A stretch of 64,000 nucleotides of DNA. Source: Siphonodentalium dalli. Its lineage: Eukaryota; Mollusca; Scaphopoda; Gadilida; Siphonodentaliidae. The notes under the pieces were generated by a model, which ran no database searches, had not been told where the DNA came from, and was given only the letters and a program-made list of their open reading frames with translations. Below are positions 1-11,699 of this stretch, one piece after another (position 1 is the first letter of the stretch; the number at the start of each line of letters is the position of its first letter). The stretch covers positions 63,146,609 through 63,210,608 of the forward strand of contig CP136066.1 of assembly GCA_032622095.1 (NCBI GenBank), written 5' to 3'. The translations under genes and the position numbers were made by a program.

Positions 1-326
1 TGGGTAAAAATGCGCTTTTTCACATTTGGGTACATTCCGTTTGTTTTGTTTCTGCACATAAGAGAAAGTCTATGTCACTGTGGGGGAACATAAGAGAAAG
101 TCTATGTCACTGTGGGGGAACATAAGAGATAGTCTATTTCACTGTGTAGGAACTTTTACATCGGAAGTTATTCTATTTCCGATATTGTGATGGTTCAGAA
201 ATGATTTATTTTGATTATTTTGTGTACTGGAGCCATAACATCAGGATAAAATCACGCAAAATTAGATAACTAATGCATTAAACATTTCTGAATGAACAGA
301 GCAGAAGTGTCTTGTTATCGAAAGCT
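1..326. repeat. 326-bp dispersed repeat, copy 1
   Basis: This block is repeated at 13544-13869 with exactly the same length and only about five mismatches by eye. The right boundary is sharp: both copies stop matching after the sequence ATCGAAAGCT. The left boundary lies off the window, so copy 1 may extend further. In copy 2 the block lies directly downstream of the dead GCNT exon, so copy 1 could be the tail of a third copy of that duplicated segment, or an independent interspersed repeat. No coding potential is seen. Confidence 0.9.
57..151. repeat. 32-bp minisatellite, 3 units
   Basis: Three consecutive 32-bp units start with CATAAGAGA and end with TGTGGGGGAA. The third unit is diverged (TGTGTAGGAA). 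The same three units recur inside the paralogous block at about 13600-13694. Confidence 0.9.
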
Positions 327-984
327 GAACTTTAGATCACAATTCCCTCGGAAATAGCGAGTTATCATGTAATTACTTGCGCCAGTCTATTCTGGACGCA
401 AGTAATGTTTTCGGTCTGTCCGGATCTCCGTTTCTTTGTTTCTTTGTTCGGATGGATGTCCTTCTGCCAATATGTTACATCTTACCGGAAGTACAGAATG
501 TAAAGAATGCACACACGCTAATATTAAATTGTTGCACGAATTATATTTTAAATCCACATATATACACAAGAAAACCATAGTCAGAAATGGTAACGCCACA
601 AAGATTATATTATTACATATAAATACAAATTATAAAAAATATATAAAACATTTTGATAACCATTGCGTTTAAACAAGTAATCCTTCAAATTATTACTAAC
701 AAAGCAACTAAAGAACTGTGGGGTCACTCAACATATTATAAATAGTTGTACCAAACATTAGCCTCACCCAGGCTGCCTAGAAATCAATATTATTACACCA
801 GTACCAAAGATCGTAGAGGAGAGTTAAATCTCTTATATCTGCCCCTATTAGAACAAATGTGAATCCCTATCTATGATATCCATTTATCTAAAAGTTGTAA
901 AAAATTTAGTAATATCAATATACTGCGCAATATTCAATTTACCCCCCCCCCCCCATTTTTCTTTTAAAAATTAGGGTAAGATTT
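327..984. other. No gene seen; poly-C run
   Basis: This stretch is AT-rich with only short chance open frames on both strands and no recognisable domain. A run of 13 C residues lies at 942-954. Nothing else can be supported. Confidence 0.6.
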
Positions 985-1135
985 CACCTGGATAAGTGGT
1001 GGTTAGGAAAATCATTTTGGAACGGCCAAGCCTGTATTTAGTGTGTCTGACCTTTGCAGAATGAGGTCCCCAAACGGCCAATTTAATAACACTATACCGC
1101 AAGGTAGGCTAGGATAACTAAATTCACCTTACCCT
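985..1135 (+). repeat. Dispersed repeat R1, copy a (empty site for MITE-1)
   Basis: The block starts TTCACCTGGATAAGTGGTGG and continues through GCAGAATGAGGTCCCCAAA and CACTATACCGCAAGG. The same order is found at 1511-1532 plus 2022-2165, where a TTAA-flanked element has been inserted. At the corresponding position this copy reads GGTTAGGAAAAT without an insertion. A third, inverted copy lies at 2379-2490. Confidence 0.75.
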
Positions 1136-1139
1136 GTGC

Positions 1140-1475
1140 GGCACTCTTTTTCGAAAAATGACCCCATTGAAGAAATCTGAACCCCGGTCATCCGAGGCCC
1201 ATCCATTCCAAATGCAAGCTATATAGGCCCAATGTTTCTTGAGAAGATATTGTTTTAAGAATTACTACGGAGGGAAACAGTTATGGTCCTGGCTTTGCAC
1301 CTATTTTATCTGATGAACTTATTTTAACAAATCTAATTGTGAGTCACCTAGGGAACATGCAGATCAAAATATATAAACGCATTTGGTCTTTAATATGGAT
1401 AAGAAAACAATTGTTGAAAGACAAATGGATAGACATCCCCAACAGATAGATCAATAGAAGAACTGCCTGACAGAC
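1140..1475 (+). repeat. Dispersed repeat R2, copy a
   Basis: The sequence AGAATTACTACGGAGGGAAA, then CACCTAGGGAACAT, then CGCATTTGGTCT, then GACAGACAG is matched in the same order at 2885-3230. It looks like an old interspersed repeat without coding capacity. Confidence 0.65.
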
Positions 1476-1536
1476 AGAAGACAAATTCAATTCAAAATAC
1501 CCCCAATTTTTCTTCACCTGGATAAGTGGTGGTTAA

Positions 1537-2017
1537 AGGTACTCAATCCGATAAAACTCCTCTCAATTACTATTTCAATGGCTTCGGGGGTCAAAAATAT
1601 TTGATTCGAGTTGACGAAGTCACCCATCAAAGCTCAAAATTGTTTGATATCTATTTTAGAAATCTATTATTTTTCATCATCGGAAATACTTTCTGGCCCA
1701 GAACACAGTCAAAATTGCGTTATTATTACCAATTGATTTTACAGTTATACATCCTTGTCTTTTTGAATAGTGTTTTGGTGTACACATCTTGAGCAGGTTA
1801 CGAAATTGGTGGCAATTATTAGTACTCATCTCGATGAAATAACAAATTTCAAAAATCAATATCTAATAACTCTGAACTTTGTTTGATGGGTTCCTCGACT
1901 CGAATGAAACATTTTTTACCCCCAAAAGCCAAAGAAATAGTAATATAGGACCCTCTGATCGGATTGTTGTTGTTGGAATCTATTGAGATGGGGACCCTCT
2001 GATCGGATTGAGTATCT
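1537..2017. mobile_element. MITE-1 copy a, TTAA target duplication
   Basis: This 481-bp non-autonomous element begins AGGTACTCAATCCGAT and ends with the inverted form (ATCGGATTGAGTATCT). TTAA lies on both sides (1533-1536 and 2018-2021). The inverted similarity reaches roughly 100 bp inward, including TTTGGCTT-CGGGGGT and TTCGAGTCGAGGAAC blocks. The insertion splits repeat R1, whose uninterrupted copy at 985-1135 serves as the empty site. No transposase is encoded. TTAA duplication is typical of piggyBac-type transposition; assigning it to that superfamily is inference. Confidence 0.88.
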
Positions 2018-2021
2018 TTAA

Positions 2022-2165
2022 GAAAATAATATGAAACAGGCAAGCCTGAATTTAGTGTCTGACATTTGCAGAATTAGGTCCCCAAAAAGGTGAATTTAAT
2101 GACACTATTCCACAAGGCAGGTTAGCATCACCGAATTCACACTGTCTGATTAGGCATCAACTTTC
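2022..2165 (+). repeat. Repeat R1 copy b, right half
   Basis: This continues repeat R1 after the MITE-1 insertion. It contains GCAAGCCTGAATTTAGTGTC and AGAATTAGGTCCCCAAA, as at 1027-1080. The left half is 1511-1532. Confidence 0.7.
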
Positions 2166-2378
2166 ATAGGAAACCTAGAAACAGATCGAAGTTCTACTGT
2201 TGAAGTTGGTGATGCAGACCGATTGGGCACCTCAAGTATGCATTTTATCTTTTGCAAATTAGGGGACATAGAAACTCAACAGAATGGAAAAAGTCAAAAA
2301 GTAACTAAAACAAAATTTCTAATTGACACTCGAGTCAAGATACTTCCCAGAAGATGAGGCCTAAGCAGAATCAGGTCC

Positions 2379-2490
2379 CTGGATGGTGTATTTGGTGATT
2401 CTAGCCTGCTGTACAGAGTAGCAACACTAAATTCACCCTCTGGGAACCTCAATCTGCAAATGTCAGACACACTAAATTCAGACTTGAGAA
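2379..2490 (-). repeat. Repeat R1 copy c, inverted
   Basis: Read on the minus strand this gives the same TCTAAATTTAGTGTGTCTGA, ATTTGCAG and GGTGAATTTAGT blocks as copies a and b, but more diverged. Confidence 0.55.
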
Positions 2491-2884
2491 AATAATTTAT
2501 TTTTAATTAGACAACAACAAGCACCATTGCTAGTGCCGTGTTTACACAAACCTGTCCAATAACATTCTGATCTCAATTAATGAGATGACTGTATCTCTGA
2601 AGCAGAGTCCTGTGGTAGATATATTGGGAGATATAATAACTGCTTCTAGAAGAGGTAAGTTGTGATATAATATGGGTGAAGGGGCTGTTGGCAGGGTGGG
2701 GGCCTGGGTTATGTGAGCGTGGGTGATGGAAAGTTTCTGCGATTTTATTAACGACTGAAGTCTGATAAGTCTGAGCATGTTATAATTATGTTAGTTTTTC
2801 AACTTTTATAAAAATTAATTTAAATTAATTTTGCGTGTTAAAATGAGCAATCTGAGTTCAATCCGAATTTTTGTTTTGAGTCAT
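2491..2884. other. No feature seen
   Basis: Only a chance minus-strand open frame of 78 codons is present. It has no domain and no conserved pattern. Confidence 0.5.
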
Positions 2885-3230
2885 ATCACTGGCTCTGCCC
2901 AAATTCGACAGTGACTTCATTTGAACAAATCTTAACCACAGTCCCCCCCCTCCAAGGACCCTTTGTACCAAATATCAACCTATTCCAGAAATTCCAGAAT
3001 AAGTTCCTGTAAGAATTACTATGGTGGGAAAGAGTTATGGTCCTAGCTTCGCAATTATTTGACCAGGTGACTTCATTTGAACAAATCTGAATGCGATTCA
3101 CCTAGGGAACATCCACACGAAATATGAACGCATTTGGTCTAATGGTTTGGGAGGAGAACATCATTCTTGACAGACAGATGGATGACGAGTGATTACTATA
3201 GCTCCACCGGAGACTTCGTCTGTGGTGAGC
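2885..3230 (+). repeat. Dispersed repeat R2, copy b
   Basis: This is the second copy of the repeat at 1140-1475. It contains AGAATTACTATGGTGGGAAA, CACCTAGGGAACATC and ACGCATTTGGTCTAATGG. It ends in GATTACTATAGCTCCACCGG. Confidence 0.65.
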
Positions 3231-3798
3231 TAATAATAAAACAAGACAGCAAAACGTGAGGAAAAAATAGTTTATTGTTGAATAAAAGAATATGATTTCT
3301 ATGAAAAATGTTCATAGGAAATCAGTATAAATCACAGTTCATAGCAAAACAGTATGAATCACAGTGTAATTGGACTAGTTTTTGAAAATGTATTATTGAA
3401 TATTACAGTAATGCTGAAAGTAATTGACCATAACAGAATAATGGGTATTTTTTTTAGGATTTTGTTGGAAATATAGCTTGTTGCTATTTACTGAAAAGCT
3501 GTTGGCCACATACTTCTGATGAATGGCAACAAGCGATATTTCAGACTAAATACAGAAAAATCATTTATAATTTTGCTTTGGTTTAAGTGGTGAATTACTT
3601 TGGGCATTACTGTATCCTGTTCTATTGTAGATACACAATCCAGTTAATTCTGTCTGTATAATTATGTCGCAAATTTTTGTTTTTAATTACCAAAAAAAAT
3701 GATTCTAACTAATGTCAAAAACAGTACAATAAATTTAAAAAATGTTTTCTCTATTAATATTTTGTTCAACAAAATTTGGTATATCACCAGTGTATGTT
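3231..3798. other. No feature seen
   Basis: AT-rich sequence without a supportable open frame, repeat or palindrome. Confidence 0.5.
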
Positions 3799-4044
3799 GA
3801 CCAGCTAATTGAATATTTTTGAGGCTGCCATGTTTTGAGTTGGTGAAAACAGATTTAGAATATTGATATCTAATAAATGTAATATTAGGGCTTCACAGTA
3901 TTTAATGACCACAAGATGTTGTACCAGCTGATTGAATATTTTTGAGGCTGCCATATATTTTGAGTCAGTGAAAACATATTTAGAATATTCATATGTAATA
4001 AATGTGATATTAGGGTTTACAGTATTTAATGACCACAAGATTTG
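3799..4044. repeat. 123-bp tandem duplication
   Basis: Two adjacent units start ACCAGCTAATTGAATATTT (about 3799) and ACCAGCTGATTGAATATTT (about 3922). Each runs through TTTGAGGCTGCCAT and GTATTTAATGACCACAAGAT. Identity is around 90 percent by eye. Confidence 0.85.
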
Positions 4045-4751
4045 TTTTGACATTCTATTGTCTGTTTTACTTTATGTAAACATTAGGTATATCCTTGCTC
4101 GTTATTTGGAAGTTTATAACAACTCTAATGGTGAGAAAAAGATCATGCTAATAGGTTTGGTTTAGTTAAAATTAATTAGCTGTTACTGCTGCCAAAACGT
4201 TTATCAAGTCAATGCAAAGAATCAGTTAGGTATGGGTCATACAAAAGGGAGCAATTCAAATTTTAATTGGCCGATACAATCTCAATATTGGTGGAATTTT
4301 TCCTGGCAAATAGCATTAAGATTTATGGTTTCATATGGACCATTACACATATTTGTTATTATTTACAAAAGTGACTTATTATTTGTTATAAGTAATGAAA
4401 AATTGGTAGCAATTTTGTGATTATATTATAGTTGTAAACATATGCATGAATGTGTATACTTCGTATACAAAAACAAACTTATAAAACACAATTTATATCA
4501 ACTATAAATTTTATCATATGGTCAATGAACATTGTTGATAAATATCAGCAAATTAATGTAACATATTGACCGTGTATAAAATAAATAATTACAAAAATGT
4601 TCAATTAACTGGTATAATGCTTAAACAGTTGTATGTAAGTTTGTTGTTGATGGTATTAATTGCCGTATTGTAGTCAGTATTAAAATCGATAATATTGTTA
4701 AGCCCTATGTGATATTTGAATTATTGCTTTGTTTATTGGATCAAACTTATT
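4045..4751. other. No feature seen
   Basis: AT-rich sequence with chance open frames only. Confidence 0.5.
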
Positions 4752-4755
4752 TTAA

Positions 4756-5227
4756 AGGTACTCAATCCGATCAGAGGGTCCCCATCTCAACACATTTCAA
4801 CAACAATCCGATCAGAGGGTCCTATATTACTATTTCTTTGGCTTTGGGGGGGGGGGTAAAAAATATTGATTCGAGTCTAGGAACACATCAAACAAACCTC
4901 AAAGTTATTAGATATTTATTTTTGAAATTTGTTATTTTCTCGAGATGAGTACTAATAATTGCCCTTAACTTTGTAATCTGATCGAGATATGTACACCAAA
5001 ACACTATTGAAATAGACAAGGATAGATAACTCTAAAATCAAGTGGTAATAATAACGGAGTTTTGACGGTGTTCTGCGTCAGAAAGAATAGAAATAACGAA
5101 ACTTCAAATATCGATATCTGATCACCCTGAGCGTTAATTGGTAGGTTCCTCGACTCGAATCAATTATTTTTTACCCACAAAGCCAAAGAAATAGTAATAT
5201 AGGACCCTCTGATTGGATTGAGCACCT
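4756..5227. mobile_element. MITE-1 copy b, TTAA target duplication
   Basis: This 472-bp relative of the element at 1537-2017 is inserted in the opposite internal orientation. The ends are AGGTACTCAATCCGAT and ATTGGATTGAGCACCT. They are bracketed by TTAA at 4752-4755 and 5228-5231. The internal ATGAGTACTAATAATTGCC lies near the left end here and near the right end, inverted, in copy a. Confidence 0.88.
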
Positions 5228-5353
5228 TTAACTTGAAAGCCAAACAATTTATAATTTAGAACAGCTTATTATTCTGGATGATGTAGTAGCAATGTTGAGT
5301 TCAAATATATATATCTTAAGTAAAACATTGGAATATTTGACATCTTTTAATGC

Positions 5354-5437
5354 ATAACAATATGACTAGGTCAATAAATAGATAACAATATGACTTCGTC
5401 AATAAATAGATAACAATATGACTTCGTCAATAAATAG
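5354..5437. repeat. 28-bp minisatellite, 3 units
   Basis: Three head-to-tail units of ATAACAATATGAC followed by TTCGTCAATAAATAG. The first unit differs by two bases. Confidence 0.9.
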
Positions 5438-5640
5438 TACTATTTATGGTGTTGATTGCTGCTGAAATATATGAAAATACAAAAATATGTAACTAATAAT
5501 TACAAAACTGCATGGCTTCCGTTATATGTGAAGACATATATTTTTTACGAAAACAAAAATGGATATTTTATTGAAATGCAAGCACTATCGACGAAGTGAT
5601 AGAATAGTCAAAATATATGTAATATTCAGACAATCCAATG

Positions 5641-6788
5641 CAGGGTTGGAGTGATTACATGCCAATGTAATCGATTACGATTACAATTACTTTTGATTTA
5701 AATAATTACGATTACGATAACTGATTACATTTTTTCCATTGTAATTGATTACGATTACAATTACTTTAGTAAATGTAATCGATTACTTTTTGATTACATC
5801 TGATTACAATTGTTAGTTTCCAACCATTTTGATCGCATGGGAATAAATAATGAAATAATTCAAATTAACACATCAAATTTGATTTAATAAAGACATCATT
5901 GCATAACATGGAAAAAAGAAACGACTGAAACAATAGAAAGAAGCAAGCAATAAACATATAAACTTTTTACATTTACATGTATTGGAAAGGTTTCGACATG
6001 AAGTTATGCACCAACTTATTGGGAATACATTATGTTTTATGTGTATTTATTTATGTAAATATATTTTAATATATTTTTAATTTTCTTACATGGATTTAAA
6101 CTAGCGCATAATATTTATGAAAATATCACCAGAAACATTTATAAATTATTTTAAATTTATTTTCCCAACACAATGAAGATAACACTAATATTTATTTGAT
6201 GATCATCCGTTGTTAATCCCGATTAAATGCGGCTTAACTCCATGAGTGGAGTAAATGATAAACCAGTTAATTAGGTCTACATGTGTACACCACGCCTACA
6301 TTGTTCAGTTAATTAGTCCTATTGTACCAGTGTGACTCTAAAACCATTGTTTGCAGCAGTCCCAAATTTAATTTAATCCTAGCCTATTTATTCATATTAG
6401 AACATTTCATTGTCTGCGTCATAAGTTTATTGCCATTCATGCTGTATCTCAACATTGTACAGAATGTACATACACACTCTACCACTAAAATAACAAATGA
6501 CAAAATTGTACTAACTTTCTAATATGTTGTTTGTATCGTTGCACACTCCACAGTACCAAAGTATGAGACTATGAGTATCCAATAGCCATCCATATGGATA
6601 TTTTGGTAAAAGTAATCAAAAAGTAATCAAAATGTAATCATGATTACAGGTACATTTGAAAGTAATCGATTACGATTACGATTACTTGTAATCAAGAAAT
6701 GTTATGATTACTGATTACAGATGATTACTCCAAATTTTGTAATCCATTACTTTGATTACAATTACTGATTACGATTACCCCAACCCTG
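5641..6788. mobile_element. Non-autonomous hAT-like element with GATTAC ends
   Basis: A 1148-bp element with terminal inverted repeats CAGGGTTGG and CCAACCCTG. The 8-bp direct duplication ATCCAATG is perfect (5633-5640 and 6789-6796). An 8-bp duplication and CAGGG-type ends are hallmarks of the hAT superfamily. About 180 bp at each end is packed with GATTAC/GTAATC hexamers in both orientations, a plausible array of transposase-binding sites (inference). The core encodes no transposase; the longest frame (6322-6522) is unremarkable. Confidence 0.92.
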
Positions 6789-6796
6789 ATCCAATG

Positions 6797-7380
6797 CTGA
6801 ATATAGTTAGTCATAAAGCAATGAAAATTTACAAGTTTTGCAATAATTATTATCTCAATCAATTAGTGATCCTGATCCAATATTAACTCCTGTTATAATT
6901 TGATATATTTTGTGGATAGATGTACAATTTGAGAAAGATCAGTTGCAGAGTGCAGCTTTATTCCATCTATGCAGTAGTTTGATATTTTCAGTTATGTAAT
7001 ACAGGGGTTATTGGTAAAATGTGATAGTCCATATTTTTAGGATAATTAGTGGCTGAAAACTCGAGATCAATTTGTCTTTAAAATTTGAAAGTATTGTCGA
7101 CTAACAACCGATAAGCTGGTCGTAAAACAGTTTAGTTTACATTCCCCAAAAACTGGCAATATGATTTAATATTTTGTTGTATTCAAAATATTTCTTCAAT
7201 ATTGTTTTATTCTGTTACTGTGACTTACAAAATAAGTCCGTAGTCCATTTGAGTCAATGACTAATATTCACCCAATTTCAATTTGTGAAACTCGATGCTC
7301 TTTAAAAATACGCTCTTTAAAAAATCGTCAGTTGTGGGTTGCACCCCACAAGTTACTCAAACAAAAGATCGCATCCCACA
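6797..7380. other. No feature seen
   Basis: AT-rich spacer between the hAT element and the GTCCG repeat. Short GCACCCCACAAGT-like phrases recur at 7335-7400. Confidence 0.45.
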
Positions 7381-8450
7381 AGTATTCATAGGTATGTGCG
7401 GTCACCCCACAAGTATACTCTGGCCAGTGCGTCTGTCCGTGCGTCCGTGTGTCTGTCCGTCCGTCCGTCCGGAGTTATAACTCCAGTAATGATCATCCGA
7501 TTTGATTGAAACTTGGTATATAGGTGTCTCAACCAAGCAGACAGGCGCTCTGCAATTCTGGGTTTGATCCGAAATTATTTTATGTTGTTATTTCCCTTTT
7601 TTCAACTTTTTTTGTACTTAGAAAATTTCTCACTTTTTCGGTTTCCGGATGATATCTCAAGTTTGGATTCTTTAATTGCAAATGCCGTTTTTATGTGGAT
7701 CAGTCATATCGAGATACAGGTTGAGTTCGAATTTGAGTTTGATCAGATGATTTTTCCTCGAGTTAAGGACTTTTTTCGACTTAGAAAATTAAATTTTCTT
7801 CTTTTTTCTTTGGTTTCCGGATCTTAACTCAAGTTTGGACTGTTCAATTGAAATTTCCGTTTTGTGTGAGTCATTGATATCAAAATACAGGTCAAGTTCA
7901 AATTTGAGTTTGATCCGATGATTTGTCTCAGAGTAATGGGCTTTTCGACTTAGAAAATTCATTTTTTTCTTTTTTCTTTGGTTTCCGGATTGGTTTGGAT
8001 TGTTTAGTTGGAAATTATGTTTTTTTTGTGGGTTGTTCATATCAAAATACAGGTCAAGTTCGAATTTGAGTTTGATCCAATGATTTTTCGCAGAATTATG
8101 GGCCTTTCGACTTCGAAAATGAGTTTTTTCTCATTTTCTGTATGAGGGTACCTTCATGGTGTAATCAACTCCTCCTACAGTTTTGATCGTAGATATTTGA
8201 AACTTCAGAGTGTTGTTACCCACATATTGGAGATGTGCAACATGCATATAGATGACGGAAAAAATATTTCTTTACGAAAATTGAACATTTTGATCAAAGT
8301 TTACCCTTTCGACTTAGAACTTTTCAAAATTTGTTTAATTTCTTTAACAAAGCGGCGTCGACTTGCCACGTTTTCGGGGGACACTGTGGTCGGCCGACCT
8401 TTTATTCTAATTGGCATCTGCCACGCGGTTGCGCTATAATTAACAATCGA
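7380..8450 (+). repeat. GTCCGTCC dispersed repeat with ~165-bp tandem core
   Basis: The left part has a tetranucleotide-like GTGCGTCCGTGTGTCTGTCC run at 7428-7475, followed by GATTGAAACTTGGTATA. From about 7600 to 8125 four units of roughly 165 bp repeat a CTTTTTTCGACTTAGAAAA block, GGTTTCCGGAT, and GAGTTTGATCCGATGATTT. Diverged relatives lie at 29640-29960 and 42690-42960. Open frames here merely follow the repeat and show no protein domain. Confidence 0.75.
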
Positions 8451-8874
8451 CGCCTTCTGTCTTCACCATCACGTCTAAGATCGACACTCATCATTGTTTA
8501 CTGTTTATCCACATAGCTATTAGATGTCGAATACAATTATACCAAGAACTGACTCCATTCCTTCACACAACATGTTATATTTAAATATTGACGCGAAAAT
8601 GTAGTTTCTGTTTGGGTATGGACAACTAGGAATTTTCAACTGCATTTGTAACCAAATCTGGATACTTCTATATTTTGACTGCAAGTATACGACTGATATA
8701 CGCCAAGCTTTCCAATTGTTGTATATATGTCTCGTCAGTCCTCGTCTATGGTGGTGATTTGTCCAAAATTATGACACTTTTATTACAAATTTTCATCTAA
8801 ATGTAAGAACGATTTTAATTTTAACCCTTTACCCAACAAACTGGCCAAAAACGGCCAAAAACGCCCAAATAAAG
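8451..8874. other. No feature seen
   Basis: A spacer without recognisable coding or repeat structure. Confidence 0.45.
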
Positions 8875-9760
8875 CTCCAACAGCCTAAAATATCTTCGGT
8901 CTGTCTCAAACAAAAAGAACCTTGGGACCGCCCGGGATCGCCCGGGCGGCCCCATGGGCCCGTGGATACTATATCTAGACGCTATAACGTAGCGACATAC
9001 CCCACGAGGTCAACCTAGAAAATACTACTCGCTCGCTGGACTCCGGCCGGTGTTATTAACCCCTCAAAATCCGATAAAATGGTATATAAACAAAAAGAAC
9101 ATTGGGACCGCCCGGGACCACCCGGGAGGCCCCCATGGGCACGTGGACACTACATCTCGACGTAATAACGTAGAGACATACCCCACGAGGTCAACCTAGA
9201 AAATATTACTCGCTCGTTCGACTCCGGCCGGTGTTATTAACCCCTCAAAATCCGATAAAATGGTATATAAACAAAGAGAACATTGGGACCGCCCGGGACC
9301 ACCCGGGTGGCCTCATGGGCAGGTGGACACTATATCTCGACATAATAACATAGAGACATACCCCACGAGGTCAACCTAGAAAATTTTACTCGCTCGTTCG
9401 ACTCCGGCCGGTGTTATTAACCCCTCAAAATCCGATAAAATGGTATATAAACAAAAAGAACATTGGGACCGCCCGGGAGGCCCCATGGCACGTGGGCACT
9501 ATATATCGACGTAATAACGAAGCGACATACCCCAAGAGGTCAACATAGAAAATGTTACTCGCTCGTTCGACTCCGGCCGGTGTTATTAACCCCTCAAAAT
9601 TCGATAAAATGGTATATAAACAAAAAGAACATTGGCACCGCCCGGGTGGTCCCACGTGCCCGTGGACACAATATATCGACGTTATAACGTTGCGACATAC
9701 CACCTGAGGGCAACATAGAAAAATTTACTCGCTCGCTCGTCTCCGGTCGGTCATATTAAC
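8875..9760. repeat. GC-rich ~180-bp tandem array
   Basis: About five units, with starts of the AACCCCTCAAAATCCGATAA phrase at about 9057, 9239, 9419 and 9588 (spacings 182, 180 and 169). Each has ATGGTATATAAACAAA, ACATTGGGACCGCCCGGG, a CCCGGG-rich stretch, ATACCCCACGAGGTCAAC and CTCCGGCCGGTGTTATT. It is strikingly richer in GC than its surroundings. It ends at the left breakpoint of the segmental duplication (9762). Chance open frames on both strands follow the repeat and are not genes. Confidence 0.88.
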
Positions 9761-11699
9761 CCCATATTTGGGGTACCTCGTCTTACAAGCAATTGTGCTG
9801 TCACTTCTGGAAATCACGAGTGCACATGGGGTGACAAGATAATCCAGTACTATACTATACAGATATCGAAATATATAGGGACATAGTTTGACAGTTTATG
9901 TGATTTACTGCATCGCTGGTATTTTCGTTGTTGGAAATGTCGCTTAGAGTCTTGACTTTGCAACAATATCTACTGCTAGTACAAGCAAATACCTCCCACC
10001 ATTAAGCAGCTGACAAACTACAAGTGAAAAATCAACCAGTGTTCCATCTCCTTGTGTGCGATATATGAGTCATGGAAAATAATCTGGTAAATGTTAGAAT
10101 ACAAAATTCAACGGGTCTATTGCGTGATAATGAAACCGAACGAACCTGTATGATGTGACGGTTTGATAATTTGCTGGATATATCCTCTTGCGAACTGGGC
10201 AGCAATGGCTATTGGTCAATGAGATCCATTTATATTTACTTTTAGAACGGTATACATGAGACCCAATATATCAGTAGCTCCGTTCTTGTAACCACGCCTC
10301 GATGATAAAGGGTAGCTAACGATTCGTATCAACATGAGTTATTTGATGAGATATATATCCGAATTGGTTGATTGGTTAATTCAGTTATTCGCGGTCGAAT
10401 TTTTTTTACAAATAGCCATATAGAGTGCCAAGTATGCTTAAAGTCGTGTTAGATTTAATATAACCTACATAATTTCCTTATTCATTTCTCAAATTTAGTC
10501 AGACAGCCATCTGCATTAAATCAATCATGTTTATTGTGAAATAATTTGCACGACATGCCACCGATTTCGAAGAACAAATCTTACTTGAACGCGAATGAAT
10601 GCAAAATTGTCGATCCTCTCACTCGTGGTACCAATCGGATAGTCATTTTTAATAGAACTGGCCTCTGTCACGTTTTGGTTTTGCATTGCGATGGTGATGT
10701 TAATTGCGACATGACAGATTTTACAATTTCCATCCATATACCGGCCACCATATTGGCAGCCATCTTGGGGTTAATATGTCATATAGTAACCCCCCGACGG
10801 CATGACATTATCGTACATACAAATTATATCCAACCACGCTACATTATTGTCTTTATGCATTTCGAGAATATGACAAAATTCGGTTTCGATTAGTTTTGGA
10901 CTAAACCAATTAAATATTTAGTAACAAATTGGGGCCATGAGGTGCTTTGTATACCGGTTTCACTCAAATGTTCTAGTCGATGGATCGGGATATATATACT
11001 AAATAAAACTGTAGCAGTTTATCAACGGCCGTTGTGTTAGTTAAGCCATTTTGGCAAGTAATCGTGCGTTCTTACAAATTTCACAATTCCCACATATATA
11101 CCAGCCACCATATTGGCAGCCATCTTGGGTTATTAGGCCAGTTTTTAAACCAAGACAGAACGAAATTACCGTGTACACTAATTATCTCCACCCTTAATAC
11201 ATTATTTTTATTTTTGCCTCCCGGAAGAAGACAAAATGCATTTCAGATTATCTTTTTTGGGGAAAAATCTAAAATATGTTAAAAAATTGAGTCAGAATGT
11301 ACACTATATACTATTTTTACTTTAATGCTCGACTATGTCGATCGAAACATATGTTAGAAATACCTCAGCAGTCCACCAACGACCGTTGTGTTAATTTCGC
11401 AATTTGGCACATAATCGTGCGTTCTTTGTGTCTTACACCACAGCCTGACGCCTCTCAGCTTTAGGGGAGGTTTGATTTTTCTGCCTTTGATAAAAAATAA
11501 TGCGATCAACAGCGATAAGTGATATATTATAACGTAGCTAATTGGCAGCAGTTTCCCATGGTATAAAATAATTGGGCATAACTTCTTGCTTCTGATTTTA
11601 TTAGAAACGAAAGACAACGCTTTGCGTGAATCCTCATATTCTTCCCACCCTAAATAGTATTTGACGTCACATGACGTCATGACTGTCAGTCCGAGATTC

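Noticed and set aside
4709-4948. Frames encoding an NPIRGSYITISLA-type peptide at several places
   Set aside because: They coincide with MITE-1 copies and are translations of the terminal repeat, not genes.
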